Of a DNA stretch of 64,000 nt, positions 11,856-23,395 are shown in pieces. The DNA is from Malania oleifera (lineage: Eukaryota > Streptophyta > Magnoliopsida > Santalales > Ximeniaceae). Within the stretch, counting starts at the first letter, position 1, and the number at the start of each line of letters is the position of its first letter. The stretch covers positions 68,950,348 through 69,014,347 of the forward strand of contig NC_080427.1 in NCBI RefSeq assembly GCF_029873635.1, in the 5' to 3' direction. The notes beneath the pieces were generated by a model, which searched no databases, was not told the origin of the DNA, and saw only the letters and a program-made list of their open reading frames with translations. The position numbers and the translations under genes were made by a program.

Positions 11856-13229
11856 TGTCTAGAGGGGGGGGGGGTGAATAGACTTTCTTCCGTGATGTGC
11901 TCACTTTCTATAAACACAGAAATCTTACCAAGAGCAAGTGCATAAAATTTCCGTGTAAAAGGAAATGTAGAAAATCACGATAATAATATAAATGAGATAA
12001 AAGAGAAGAAAAGCTTAACACATTGATATTTACGTGGTTCGGCACCCCGCCTACATCCACGCCTTGATACAAACTCAAGGATTCCCAAAATCCAATAAAA
12101 TCCTCCTTTGGGTGGAGAAGCCAATACACACCAGCTCACAAAGAGCTCCAACAAGGTGCTCACTTAGAGACACCCAAAAACAGCTCACAAAGAGCCCTTT
12201 TTTACAAAAAGGTAGATGAAGATTAAATGTAAGCTTGAATACTCCCTTAAGGTAGTTGAACCAATAAAATCCTTACTCAATATCCTCTATCAATAGAGTA
12301 AATGCAAGACTAAGAGTAGCAAGAAGAGGGCAAGTGATTTTGTGAGTAAACCCTAGAGATGACAACACCAATGAATGATCTTCTTGCAATATGATTTCTC
12401 TAGGTAGGAATTAAATGCTATTTACTCCTATTTATACATTAAATGGGCGAGTGCAAAGCTGGAGAGCCCTTGGGCATTTATGAATGTAAGACAAAATTCA
12501 AAAATAGTCATTCGCAGCATTTAATGTTCGCTGCTGCCCAATGTTCGTCGACGAAGCCTTGTGTTCGTCGATGAGCTCTTCAATAAATTCATCGACGAAG
12601 CCCTGTGTTCGTCGACGAGTTTCTATTTCTGAATTCAGGTACCTCTCGGTATATTTTCGTCGACGAGAACTAGTGTTCGTCGACGAGTCCTTCATGTAAT
12701 TTGTCAACGACGCCCTGTGTTCGTCAACGAGTTGCGGTTCTGAATTCAGATGCCCCTCAGTATCTTTTCGTCGATGAGAACCCTGTGTTCGTTGACGAAG
12801 TTTATACTAAACTCATCAACGAAACCCTGTGTTCGTCGACAAGATCCTCCTTCTTAAAATTTTGTCCTTTTAAGTTTCTAAGAAGGTTCTTGTCCTCTTG
12901 GGGGTTTCTTTATACACTTTTAAATGACTTTACTAGTATTTTGTTGTGTGTGTGTGATACGCCCTTTTCTTGCTCTTAGTATTGAGTTTCACTCTATGTA
13001 TAAGATATTTACAAGATGATATCTCTCTTATTTTACACACTCATTTTTCAGATGACTTTGTACATTTGTTGTATTGTTCATGAATGCTTTAAGAGACTTG
13101 TGCTTCTGGTCATGACATGAGTTGCTTTGACTGTTTGTTGGTTCAAATGCCATTCTGTATACCTGAAACATATCTTAGAGAAACGTTAGTGACCTTAAGA
13201 GAAGCTAATGGGTTGATAACATCAAAACA
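11856..13229 (-). mobile_element. Nested solo copia LTR with perfect TAGTA duplication
   Basis: The 1374-bp insert begins tgtctagagg and ends atcaaaaca on the + strand, so it is TG...CA. It is flanked by TAGTA at 11851-11855 and 13230-13234. The G-run plus tgaata at 11862-11879 is the U5 signature of copia LTRs read on the - strand, so the LTR points left. The phrase acgtggttcggcaccccgcc near 12030 is the conserved U5 module. The TATA box corresponds to tatttata at 12429-12436. It interrupts gag of the host copia and is younger than it. Confidence 0.92.
12535..12845 (-). promoter_or_regulatory. TCGTCGACGA palindrome array in solo LTR U3
   Basis: About ten copies of ttcgtcgacgag or one-base variants lie in 310 bp, mostly in the phrase ccctgtgttcgtcgacga. 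Perfect 10-bp palindromes occur near 12546, 12609, 12658 and 12677. The array lies directly upstream, in - orientation, of the TATA box at 12429-12436. Confidence 0.75.
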
Positions 13230-14682
13230 TAGTAGGAATGAAAGACCTTTAACTATTTGGTTTAACACCATTAAAACCTAGACCCTCTTTACTTAGAGAA
13301 TTTCTTTGGGCACCAAGTAGTTTTTCAAAATTGCGTTTGCCCTCGATGAATTTAAAAATAATTTTGGAGCTATCCTCCAATTTCCTCTCAATCTCGGCAA
13401 TAGTCACATCCTTTTCTTTCAAAATCGAAGCATGAGAGGTTTTCGCAATTCCAAACAATTTTGACCAATTTTCAAATTTCTTTTTCAAATCAACATTTTC
13501 TTTGGTCATTTTGTTCAACAGTTTAGATACACAAATATATTCAAATTGTAATTCTCTAAACGTAGGCATGCAATCAAAATCACAATCATTAGATGAATAA
13601 TATGAAGATAAAAAGGAAGAGGACGATACCTCATCACCGTGTGTCATCAAGCACAGATTAGCAACCTTTGAGTCGCTGCGGTCTAAGTTTGAGTCACTAT
13701 TACTTAATTTATCCCATGAAGTACCTACTTTCATGACTTTCTTCTTTTTTAGTAGTGGGCAGTCCGGCTTAATGTGCCTAACTTTGTTGCAATTGTAACA
13801 CGTCGGAGCATTTGATTTTTTTTTTCTTTTACTAGACTCTCCCTTCTCAGATGCAGACTCCCTATATCTTTTGTATGACTTTCTATTATTCCTGAATAAT
13901 CTGCTGAATTTTCTAATTAGCATGGCCATATCATCCTCAGAGTCAGGTTCGCTGCATTCACTAGATGTATTAGTAAAGGTTTTCAATGTAGTCACCTTTT
14001 TCGCTCTATTATGTTAATTGAGTCTCTCATTTATGGCTAATTCATAGGTAATCAGGGAACCTATCAATTCATCTAGAGTCATGGCCTCAAGGTCTCTACC
14101 CTTAGAAATGGTCGTAACCTTAGCTTCCCAAATAGGAGGCAAGCGTCTAAGGATCTTCCTTATCATCTCATATGTATGATAGGTCTTACCTAATGCATGC
14201 AGCGAGTTTATAATGTGTGTGAATCTAGTGTACATGCTCTGAATGGACTCACCTACATTCATCCTAAAGGCCTCATATTCACTAGTTAGCATATTTATCC
14301 TACTATCATTCACATCCCTAGTACCTTCCTATGTGACTTCTAACTTATCCTAAATTTTTTTTGCAGTAGCACATGTCATTACTCTATTAAACTCATTCAC
14401 ATCAAGACCACAATACAAAATATTCATAGCAGGGGCATTCAAACTAACAACTTTCATATCATCATCATTATATTCTTCCTTAGTTTTAGGAACTCTGGTC
14501 ATACCCTCTGTTTTCATGGGAACATAATTTCCCTTAGAGACGATCCTCCACACCTTCCAATTTGTATTTTGAAGGTAGACGCGCATCTTTTGTTTCCAAA
14601 AGGTGTAATTAACACCACTGAAAATCAGAGGTTGTGTGGAAGATGGTCCCTTAGGGAAAGGGGTCATGGAGCTATGAGCCAT
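13230..14682 (-). pseudogene. Copia gag, N-terminal and central parts
   Basis: Starts at the ATG at 14682, about 40 bp after the primer binding site. The N-terminal segment has PLIFSGVNYTFWKQKMRVYLQ. The UBN2-type capsid region (MLTSEYEAFRMNVGESIQSMYTRF segment near 14290-14230) follows. Then come an acidic/basic linker, a knuckle with CYNCNKVRHIKPDCP (about 13805-13765), and a coiled-coil tail. Three stops break it (near 14345, 14315 and 14010). Two of them look like TGG/CAA-type codons changed by C-to-T or G-to-A transitions. It would encode the virus-like-particle shell protein of an active element. Confidence 0.85.
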
Positions 14683-14723
14683 CTAAGATCTTTTGCAAAA
14701 TAACTATTAGTCTATGCTACGTG

Positions 14724-14735
14724 GCTCTGATACCA
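14724..14735 (-). promoter_or_regulatory. Primer binding site (initiator Met tRNA type)
   Basis: The + strand reads gctctgatacca, so the - strand reads tggtatcagagc. This is the sequence complementary to the 3' end of plant initiator Met tRNA used by most plant LTR elements. It sits two bases from the inner edge of the 5' LTR. Confidence 0.9.
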
Positions 14736-14737
14736 AT

Positions 14738-16678
14738 TGTTAGGTTTATTGTGATCCCAAGAGGGGGGGTGAATTGGTATTTTTAAAATTAATGCTCTAG
14801 GTCAATATCTTAACAACAGTATTTTCACAACCCTAAAGTTAATTTAGTACAAGTAAAATAAATCAATTGCAATGTGTAGCAGAAATTAAATAGCGCAATT
14901 TAATCAACTAAGCATGCACCAGAAAGCAGTTGAAGGTAAGTGACACCCAGAAGTGTTATTGAGGTTTGGCAAATTGCCTATGTCCCCGTCTTGGTTAACA
15001 AGCACAAGGATTACCACTATAATGCTCACTTAAATGGGTGAAGCGGAACCTAAACAACCAGGTCAATTAGCACAGGGCTGACCTCAACCTTTACACACAA
15101 TCTTTACTGGGCTGGATTACCGCTCCCTTAGGCCAGACCTGAAATACAACAGTATTTTCTCAATCAACTAGTACAATGATTATGCTTTCATGTAAAGCAG
15201 ATATGTACTCAATACGCGCAGTCATATACACATCAATAATATGGATATAGTGTAAGCTCAGTGATGCAAATAATTGTGCTAACAACACTCAATATGGTAT
15301 TATCAATGAAATGCTCAAGAGTGTTCAATACAAGCAATATCTTGGAATTTAAGCAAAGCACATTTTAATAGCAAATCAAGATTCCAAAGATATCAATCAG
15401 ATATTCAAACTAGTTCAAGAAGATTTTCTTTAATGAAATAAGCACACTACTAGTTTGAAAATATTTTTGCTTGTTGAAAATATTTTTGCGCAACAAAAAT
15501 CAAAGTTATGGAAGTCTTGCAACAATTATGCAAAGACCCCAAAACTTGATAGTCTATCCCAACAATGATTTATAATGTGAAATTAGTGGGATAAAACTAA
15601 GTCAAACTCTCCAAAAATAATATCACAATCAAAAAAGCAAATGAGAGTTTTTAGCAAAATCTAGCAATCACAAGCACACTAAATATGCTCTCACAATCTC
15701 ATAATGTATCAATGAAATGAAAATTTGAGAGTATTTGGACAAAAAGAGTATTTGAAAAAGAGAGGATTTTTGGCTAATGAAATTATTAATTAATTGCTAA
15801 TCCTCACAAATGAGCCTATATTTATAGGTAAGGTAAAAATTATAACCATTTGGAACTTATTGGGAATTCTTAGAAAATTTCCAAAATGTTTAAATGTAAT
15901 TAACCCAAAATATTTTGTATTTACCATAGTTAAAATATTTTTAACCTGACAAGGTTGGAGTGGCTGAACCGTGGTTCGGTCACCTGAACAGACACAATAT
16001 TAAAAGGTCTTTAAATTAATTCGGCAGCCCGAGTTTCAGTTCGGTGGCCCATATCAAAGTCAGAAACATTTCTTCAGATTTTTGGGTGCCCAGTTATAGG
16101 TTTGGTAGCCCGAACTCATGTGTTCGGTCGCCCAGGGCTTAATTTGAATTAAATCTCTCGATAGCCCAAGTTGGTGAATTGTCCTTTTCAGGTGGTTCGG
16201 CGCGCCCATGGAAGTTGTGCACAAATTTGTTTGGTCGCCCGAGAGCCTAAGTCAACTATTGACTTCTCTACAGTTCGGGCACCTGAGGAGTTTTGAACTC
16301 TTGGGGTTCGGTCGTTCGAGCTCTTTCAAATTCCCTAATAATATTTAATTAAGTGCATTTTTAACACTCCTGTATTTTGTATGATATGTGTGCATGAGTG
16401 TTGGGACCTAGAGTCATAGTAGGGTCTTACTAAGCTTACCATATATCATATATGCATGATATGCAGGTAATTAATACAGACCATATACTTAGTTACTATT
16501 ACAGACTCATATTACATTAATTGAATTTACAATATGAATTAAAATCTTTAGGGTCTTCATGTCTTGCTTCAAGTGTCATTCCTTGAAATGCTTTTCTGAG
16601 CCTACATAAACACTTGAAACCATCAAATACCTAAGTATTTGTCATTATCAAAACTGGATGTGACCTATAATGTCAACA
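14738..16678 (-). repeat. 5' LTR of the - strand copia element
   Basis: 1941 bp, TG...CA on the + strand (tgttagg ... gtcaaca), homologous to 6043-7949. The G-run is at 14761-14769, the TATA complement tatttata at 15819-15826, and the motif cluster at 15955-16325 (ttcggtcgccc, ggttcggtcacctgaac, ttggtcgcccgag). By eye, differences between the two LTRs are mostly transitions. Confidence 0.9.
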
Positions 16679-16714
16679 TAAACTTTAATGATTAATAAAA
16701 ATTGAAAGAAAGTT

Positions 16715-17110
16715 AAAAAAAAACCCATCTCGTTTGGAGGTCTTATTAGACATTCCTAGATCACATTGAGTTATTTTTTTTTTTAACTTCCTATTAATTT
16801 TTTTCATTTTGCTTATTTATCTATTCATTTATTTGTTTGTTGATTTTAAAAGGAGTTAATTAAAGGTTATTAAATTGAATTTGGGAGATAATTCATATTT
16901 AATTGGGTACCGTTCGTCAAATGGGTGTGTAGGAGGTGCAAATACCTTTCTCTTGCATAATTGAACTTCTGACCCTAACTCTGGTAAAAGTAGATCGAGA
17001 CTACTGGTTCCTTGGCTTATGTTTAGTCTAGTGACCAATCTAATGAATAGTAATTAAGTGTTTTAACCACATCTATGTAAATAATATGTTAGTGGCAACT
17101 TCAAATTCAA
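16715..17110 (+). repeat. Dispersed repeat, copy 1 (intact)
   Basis: Matches 37085-37254 plus 37738-37910 in order: tttggaggtcttattagac, the ttaattaaaggttattaaa block, aatgggtgtgtagg, and later agtctagtgaccaatc, gtaaataatatgttagtggc. The second copy is interrupted by a 483-bp element, so this copy shows the empty site. The class is unknown; it may be untranslated LTR-retrotransposon debris. Confidence 0.65.
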
Positions 17111-17173
17111 AATTTTTAAAAATCATATTTTTTTTTCACCTCGCGATCCCGAGCGCTGCTTTGGGATATCGCA

Positions 17174-17175
17174 AC

Positions 17176-17240
<65 letters not shown>
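17174..17240. repeat. Compound microsatellite (AAT)n-(CAA)n
   Basis: About ten AAT units are followed by a run of CAA units. The poly-Asn and poly-Val reading frames over it are artefacts. Confidence 0.95.
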
Positions 17241-17241
<1 letters not shown>

Positions 17242-17432
17242 AAAACCAACCTTTATAAAATAGATAAAAAATAAGTAAATTCCCAAGAATGAAATAAACA
17301 TTTTTTTGATTTTTTTTCTATGATTTTTTTGGTATTTATATTTCTTAAAAAAAAGAAAAAAAAAACAATAAAAAAGAAAAAAAATAAACAGAAACTATAA
17401 AGGTAAAGGAATAATGACAATGATATAAGGTA

Positions 17433-17560
17433 GTGTTTGAGAGCATGAATTTCAGACATTAAATTGAAATTTGGATGGATTTGAATAAATTTTAATATAA
17501 TATTATATATTATTTTATCCAAATTCAATACATCTCAAAATTCAAGACCTCTTCAAACAT
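17433..17560. mobile_element. Short MITE-like element
   Basis: Ends form an imperfect inverted repeat (gtgtttgagagcatgaattt against the complement of attcaagacctcttcaaacat) around an AT-rich middle. It resembles the element at 54628-54828. No clear target duplication. Confidence 0.45.
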
Positions 17561-18410
17561 GGGGTAGGAGTCGTATGTTCACAATTGTTGAAATTTTAAT
17601 TTTACCTTTTAACAAATATAACCATCTGAAACCAGTAAGACCCTGCAATGCCCCTAGCAATCTGAAATGATTGCCCAACTTATGTCCAACGATATCATTG
17701 AGGATATATAATGGAAACGGACTTTACGTGTAAGACAAATGAAAAGAAATGTGAATTAAATTGAACAATCAATATGGAGCTTTTAAAGTAAAAAGCAAGG
17801 CCCTACTAATTAACGAGGAAATTAAAGAATTCAAAGAAATTAATTATATTTTTATGCTAGCATTCCCCACTTATATATTTTTCCTTTTATTTATTTATTT
17901 ATTTTTATTTTTTAAGTTCGTACTACTACAAAATTAGTCAAAAGTGTTGAAATGAAGGTCTTGAATCACGTAGCGAGTCTCCCAAAGATATGCGACCACT
18001 TAATTTTTTATGTCTAATTTAAGTCTAATATGACCTTCAAATAAGTAAATAATAATAATAATAACAATAATAACGCCATGTTTGGCGTGTTTGGTGGGCT
18101 CCATTTTCCACCCTTGCCATACATGAAAATGCCATCCTGCGCAACGCCGACGGCTTTGAAGTTTGAAGCATGTGATTCATATTTCCACACGCCCCCGACG
18201 CCCTAAGTGCTCCCACCGGCCTTCCTCCCTCAATTTTTCCAAGCCCCATCGCTTTCTCTCTATGTCACCATTTATTCAAAATTCGAAGTGAACAAGTAAC
18301 TGATCAAATAAAGCAGGCCCCGTGACACCAAAAATGCCAAAGTCTTGAGAGGTCGTCTCCCCAAAAAAGATGAAAATAAAAGGGAAAAAAAAAGTAAGGC
18401 GTAGAAGACC
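17561..18410. other. Intergenic sequence upstream of the desaturase
   Basis: AT-rich, with short AAT/AAC microsatellite runs at 18049-18072 and a GC-richer stretch at 18130-18240. No coding frame I can defend. It probably includes the upstream promoter of FAD7. Confidence 0.4.
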
Positions 18411-18413
18411 TTT

Positions 18414-18420
18414 TATATAA
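18414..18420 (+). promoter_or_regulatory. Likely TATA box of the desaturase gene
   Basis: tatataa in ccttttatataaggtcc, about 360 bp upstream of the start codon. A transcript starting about 30 bp downstream would have a 5' UTR of roughly 330 nt. It is the best TATA match close to the gene. Confidence 0.55.
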
Positions 18421-18668
18421 GGTCCTCCGGGCTCCCAGAAATTGAAGACTGATCCTGACCTCTTCTAACTTCGCAAAGAGGTGGGGAGTGATCGCAGGAT
18501 CAGGACGAAGAGTAGGAGAGAGAAGAGGAGATATTTCATATTTCAGAGAAAAGCTTGGGTTTCTTGTTAAAGGGGGTAGAATTCATCCCGGTGCTAATTT
18601 CGTATTATACTGTTTTTTAGTACTCCTTTATGCGACATCTATAGATCGCTTTCGCTCTTTGTTCTTTT

Positions 18669-18716
18669 CCTCTCTCTCTCTCTACATTTGATTCTTTCTT
18701 TCTTTCTTTCTCTGTC
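18669..18716 (+). repeat. Pyrimidine microsatellite in the 5' UTR
   Basis: A (CT)n run followed by a (TTTC)n run within the predicted 5' leader. Such tracts are common in plant 5' UTRs. Confidence 0.8.
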
Positions 18717-18775
18717 TGCGGAGCCTTGAGAGACCCGGAGGTGGAATCCGTCCGTTAGCTTCACTGGGGTCTCCA

Positions 18776-21248
18776 ATGGCGAACTTGGTCTTGTCGGAGT
18801 GCGGCATCAGGCCTCTTCCTCGAATCAACATCCGACCCAGAACCGGATTCGTGTGTAACAGCCACGCCGGCCGGGCAAAGATTAGATTTTCGCAACCAGA
18901 AAAGTGGGGAACGGATCTGAAAATTCCTTTCTCGAGTAGAGGGAGAGAGTGGGGGCTAAAGGTGAGTGCTCCTTTGAGGGTGGCGACGGTGGATGGAGAT
19001 GAGAGAGGGGAGAGAATCAGCGGCGTTAATGGGCTCGGAGACGGCGCCGATTTCAATCCCGGGGCGCCGCCTCCGTTCAAGCTTGCCGACATTCGGGCCG
19101 CCATTCCCAAGCATTGTTGGGTGAAGGACCCCTGGAAGTCCATGAGCTATGTTTTTAGGGACGTCGTTGCGGTTTTTGGGTTAGCGGCGGCGGCTGCTTA
19201 TCTGGACACTTGGTTTGTTTGGCCTCTTTATTGGGCTGCTCAGGGCACCATGTTCTGGGCTCTCTTTGTTCTCGGCCATGATTGGTAACTCCATCGTTTC
19301 TGCCTAGATCTAATTTCTCCCTCCTTCTCTCCCTCTCTCTGCCTCTGTTGTTTAGTTTGGATACCCAATTGTTTGTTCTGATGTTATTTGTAATTGATTT
19401 TGATGCTGCAGCGGCCATGGAAGTTTCTCAAACAATCCCAAACTGAACAGTGTGGTTGGGCATTTGCTGCATTCTTCAATTCTTGTGCCTTATCATGGAT
19501 GGTGTGCTCCTAATAGCCTGCTTATCTTTCTGCATATATTTTCTTATGGGTTTTGAGCCATGTCTTGATTTAAATATGTACTGTCTATACAATTATTTAG
19601 CTGATGGAGCTGTTTTATCTTAATGAACTATTTATTATGAATCTTAACAGGAGAATTAGTCATAGGACTCATCATCAAAACCATGGGCATGTTGAGAATG
19701 ATGAATCTTGGCACCCAGTAAGTTTGTTTCCTTTGTTCATAGGTTTTCTATCTGTTCAGCGCCCTATTCATTTATTAATTTTAATAATCATGTATTTCTG
19801 TTGTTTTCTTGCTTACATTTGCAGCTACCTGAGAAAATTTACAAGAATTTGGATAACATTACCAAGATTTTGCGGTTCACAGCACCTTTTCCTATGCTTG
19901 CATATCCTGTCTATCTGGTAGGTTGTTTTCCTGTTGATTGATTTAGTCATTGTGTGAAGCTCCTAGCTGCTAACAACTGCTCTTTACAGTGGGTTAGAAG
20001 TCCTGGAAAGACTGGTTCCCACTTCCACCCAAGCAGTGACTTGTTTGTTCCCGCTGAGAGGAAAGATGTTATCACTTCCACTGTCTGTTGGGCAGCCATG
20101 GCTGCTTTGCTTGTGGGTTTGTGCTTTGTAATGGGTCCTGTTCAAATGCTTAAACTATATGGTGTTCCTTACTGGGTGAGTTCCATCACTTCAATCTTTT
20201 TATGTTTCTGTGCTATCAATATTGAACTTGTCTGGGTTAGCTTCCCCAATCCGAGATGTTCTCATATGACTTTGGTTCTATATCAGATTTTTGTTATGTG
20301 GCTGGATTTTGTGACTTACATGCACCACCATGGCCATGAAGACAAACTTCCTTGGTATCGTGGCCAGGTATGGATCTCCAAGGCACCATGCTACTTATGT
20401 GTTTGATTTTCTTTTCTAGATAGAAATTGAAAAATAAGAATGGCCTCCAACAATATATGTTGCTGTAATTTCCACAATGACCAGTACTAGTAAATTTTCC
20501 CTAAAACTTAGAAACCAGGAAAAGAGGATCCTTTTTTTTTTTTTTTCCAGATTTCAGAACTTTAGGCTGTGAATTGACAACTTCAACTTGATGAACAACC
20601 ACTTATGCCTCTTTTCTCAGCCAGCTTTCACCCTTGTTATATAACAAAAACTTCAGTCTCTATTCTACAAGAATTTAAAGTTTAATTTGCTTCTGTTTTG
20701 CTGTAGTCGGGTGTTTTAAAGGGCATTAAAAAGAACTGAAGTTAGTTGGCATGACTTTTCATTTGTAAAATTTACATTTCTCCATTTTTCATGGTTTCTA
20801 TGGAACAGGAATGGAATTATTTAAGGGGAGGGCTCACTACTATTGATCGTGATTACGGATTAATCAACAATATCCACCATGATATTGGAACCCATGTGAT
20901 ACATCATCTCTTCCCCCAAATCCCTCACTACCACTTGATAGAAGCGGTGAGTATCTCCTTGGTTAGATGGAATAACTGTAATGGAAGTTTCACTCCAGCA
21001 TATATTGTTTGTTCGTTCCTCCTTTGATGATTGTGTTTTTATTTTCAATTTGAACATTTTAGACACAGGCAGCTAAACCAGTGCTCGGGAAGTATTACCG
21101 GGAGCCAAAGAAGTCAGGATTTCTGCCATTTCATCTAATTGGGAGCTTGTTAAGAAGCTTGAAAAAAGATCGTTATGTCAGTGACGCTGGGGATGTTGTG
21201 TACTACCAAACTGACCTGCAGCTTAACAAGTCTCCTGAATCCAAATGA
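18776..21248 (+). CDS. FAD7: Chloroplast omega-3 fatty acid desaturase (8 exons)
   Basis: Adds the omega-3 double bond to 18:2 and 16:2 acyl chains on chloroplast membrane lipids, giving 18:3/16:3. It is a di-iron membrane enzyme using ferredoxin as electron donor (family knowledge). Exons: 18776-19284, 19412-19501, 19651-19717, 19825-19917, 19990-20175, 20287-20367, 20809-20946, 21063-21248; all introns are GT-AG and the frame is kept, giving 449 residues. The start [16 protein letters not shown] is characteristic of plastid FAD7. Residues 1 to about 75 form a basic, Ser/Arg-rich transit peptide, and the core begins at GAPPPF (96-101). Histidine boxes are HDCGH 168-172 (split by intron 1), HRTHH 204-208 and HVIHH 371-375. 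Hydrophobic membrane spans lie near 125-165 and 275-300. There is no ER-retention-type tail. The paralogue FAD8 cannot be excluded. No break is seen, so it looks functional. Confidence 0.95.
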
Positions 21249-21600
21249 AGTCTGGAGTCATTGGCTTGAACAGATGAAATCTTTTTATCCTGAATCACCT
21301 CAAATACCAATCTGGCGATCTGGTATGTCAATGGTGGGTAATTGACACTTAGGTATTGAAGTTTCGCACTGACAAAATAGATGCCTGTTAAAGATGATTG
21401 CAGCTGCTCCATCGTCCCTCCCACGATGAAAACAGAGAGAGGGCAGTTTGATGTTTGTAGGCTATATCCATACTTGTGCTGTAATAGTGGAAATTGTATA
21501 TCTATTCTTTCCAAATAATGATTACCCCAATTTTTCTTTAGAATGAAATTCCAAAGCAATGGGAATTGAAAGGAGGATGCCATCTCTGTGTTTTATTTTA
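21249..21600 (+). other. Probable 3' UTR of the desaturase
   Basis: Non-coding, unique-looking sequence after the stop, with AATAAT/AATGAA-like signals near 21506-21545 that could direct polyadenylation. The - strand ORF over this stretch is not supported. Confidence 0.45.
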
Positions 21601-23127
21601 TATTATCTTATTTTATTTTCGTTTTGGTCTTGATTTATTGGTTTGATAAGGGGACTCTGCCTCCTTGCCATCTTGTAGAAGCAGACTTTTAAAGATGAGG
21701 AATTCTGCCTATATAATATAAGGTAAACTCATGCGCGCACACACTCAATTTATTTGTCATTTTATAAAGTGGTATCCACATTTGAGTGATGGTGGTGTGA
21801 ATTCTTCACCAAAATAAGAAGACAGCTGACATCTAATGTTTTGATTAAACTAAGGGGAAAAGAGCTCTATTACTCTGCTTTTTTCACCATTGGAAAAACA
21901 AGAAGTAATGTTCAAATCCAAAGAATGAAATTTTGTAGTTTTAGTGGGAAGTTTCGCTTCCAGACAGTATATTTTGAGTTTCCATAAGGAACACCATTAT
22001 AAGCTCAATTTACTTGCACACATATTTTATACACCGAAAAACCTGTTGTCCACGTATTTATTAGGCAGTAAATTGTGCATTCAAACTCTCTGCAATTACT
22101 CATTATCATAAACTATCAAATTATTCACAGGTCAACATATGAAGGATGGTTTTACATTGTCAAGAGGGCACTGATCCTTTGTTGTGTTTCTGTGAAAAAT
22201 GCGCGGTGCAGAACAGCCCACTATCCCTCTGTGTCCTATATCCACATGTTACTGATCTCAATAGATTGTGCCTATGGGAAGGCCACCTCCTGCCTGCCCC
22301 CCACCCCATTTCCGCGTAGGGACTATATAATTGGCGGGCGTAGGACATGGTCCATGCCCAACAACTTGCATGTGATGCACAATTTCAAGCCAGACATTCC
22401 GTATCCTTTCGGATACATGCTAGTGATAGTAACCACCACATTCTTACTGGTGAAATTTTCATCTGCTTTGAGAATTAGTAACAATGCCCTAATCATCTGT
22501 AATGAGTTAGAATGCAAATATGGGTGGGAGCTACTAAAGCGTCTGAGTATTCTCATTCTTGCAATTGACAGAGACTGAGCTGACTGGAGCGAGGGCTCGG
22601 GTACACCCTCTCACGCTTAAGTGGAGATGAGATTACGCGTCCAGGTTGAATGTGCACCACCTTGGAGGGTTCTTCCCCTCTAGAGTCTAAACAAATAATG
22701 CACATAGTGGTGGTTCTCTAGCGAACGATTCGATCTAGGAAACAGGAGAGCGAAATCTGAGCTACAGCTAGTAGTCAATTTTTGGGTCTCTCCTTTGCAA
22801 AAGTGTCACCATGTGGTTGAGATCTATTCTACAACTTTGTTTCTTCATGTTGCATGTTTAGGTCCAAAAGATAAGCTACTTACAATTAGACAAATTTTTT
22901 TTCCAAAAAAATAAAAAATAAAAAATTGCAGGCAACAAATTTTGGTAGTGAGAAGCAATTCTTGAAACGTCATGGGTTTATGACTATTAATTGTATATAT
23001 TGATTTAAATTTATGGACTTTTTTAATCAATATAAATTTACTAATTTTCACCTATTAAGTGATGTATATATTTAAAAATTTTGAAGTAAAAAAAAAAAAA
23101 AAAAAAAAAATCTTATGGGACATCTCA
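21601..23127. other. Intergenic sequence with one unrecognised open frame
   Basis: No repeat or domain recognised. An open frame of 167 codons runs at 22075-22578 (+); its sequence is Cys/Leu/Ile-rich and matches no family I know. An overlapping - strand frame is also open, which argues for chance. The segment ends with a poly-A run (23089-23110) just before the gypsy LTR. Confidence 0.35.
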
Positions 23128-23212
23128 TGTAGAGATTCGAATAATTTTGATAATTTAATAATAGGAGAAGGAGAGAAAATGAATTAAAATTGAAAAATTA
23201 AACAGGGTCTCG

Positions 23213-23395
23213 TCAACGAACACAGGAGATTTGTCGACGAGTACACATGAGGAGCTCGTCGACGGGGACGTGTCTCGTCGACGAGAAGATACCGAGAGGA
23301 TATATCTCAGTTCTGAATTTCGTCAACAATGATAAGCATTTGTCGACGAATTTCCTTCTTGACCTCGTCGACGAAGTGATGTGACTCGTCAACGA
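23213..23395 (+). promoter_or_regulatory. TCGTCGACGA palindrome cluster upstream of gypsy LTR TATA
   Basis: Copies of ctcgtcgacgag and variants occur near 23214, 23231, 23257, 23275, 23340, 23366 and 23385, ending about 10 bp before the TATA box at 23405. The same module in the 3' LTR (32095-32285) is eroded by C-to-T and G-to-A changes (for example tcgatgag). Confidence 0.75.

Larger units (their letters stand above)
6043..16678 (-). mobile_element. Two-LTR Ty1/copia retrotransposon (Sirevirus-like), - strand
   Basis: Both LTRs, an initiator-Met tRNA-type primer binding site, gag, protease, integrase, RT, RNase H and polypurine tract occur in the correct order for a - strand copia element. 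LTRs are 6043-7949 (3') and 14738-16678 (5'). The flanking 5-mers are gaaac (6038-6042) and taaac (16679-16683), a one-mismatch duplication. The long LTRs, several PPT-like C-rich runs between pol and the 3' LTR, and the gag type suggest the Sirevirus lineage. The coding region has stops and at least one frameshift, so it is non-autonomous. A younger solo LTR sits in gag. Confidence 0.9.

Noticed and set aside
12535..12845. Regularly spaced tcgtcgacga repeats as a CRISPR-like array
   Set aside because: Eukaryotic LTR context, irregular spacing and variable copies; better explained as U3 regulatory motifs.
16855..17038. 60-codon - strand frame near the dispersed repeat
   Set aside because: Falls inside a repeated non-coding segment whose second copy does not keep the frame.
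17086..17301. Poly-Asn (+) and poly-Val/Ile (-) open frames
   Set aside because: They are translations of the AAT/CAA microsatellite with no start context or domain.
18488..18691. A 67-codon frame in the desaturase 5' leader
   Set aside because: It begins at a GTG rather than an ATG and runs through the pyrimidine microsatellite, so a real upstream ORF is unlikely.
18682..19418. - strand frames of 153 and 87 codons over exon 1 of the desaturase
   Set aside because: Antisense shadows of a well-supported coding exon in GC-rich sequence.
21203..21583. 126-codon - strand frame over the desaturase 3' end
   Set aside because: Overlaps the last exon and 3' UTR in antisense; no recognisable protein.
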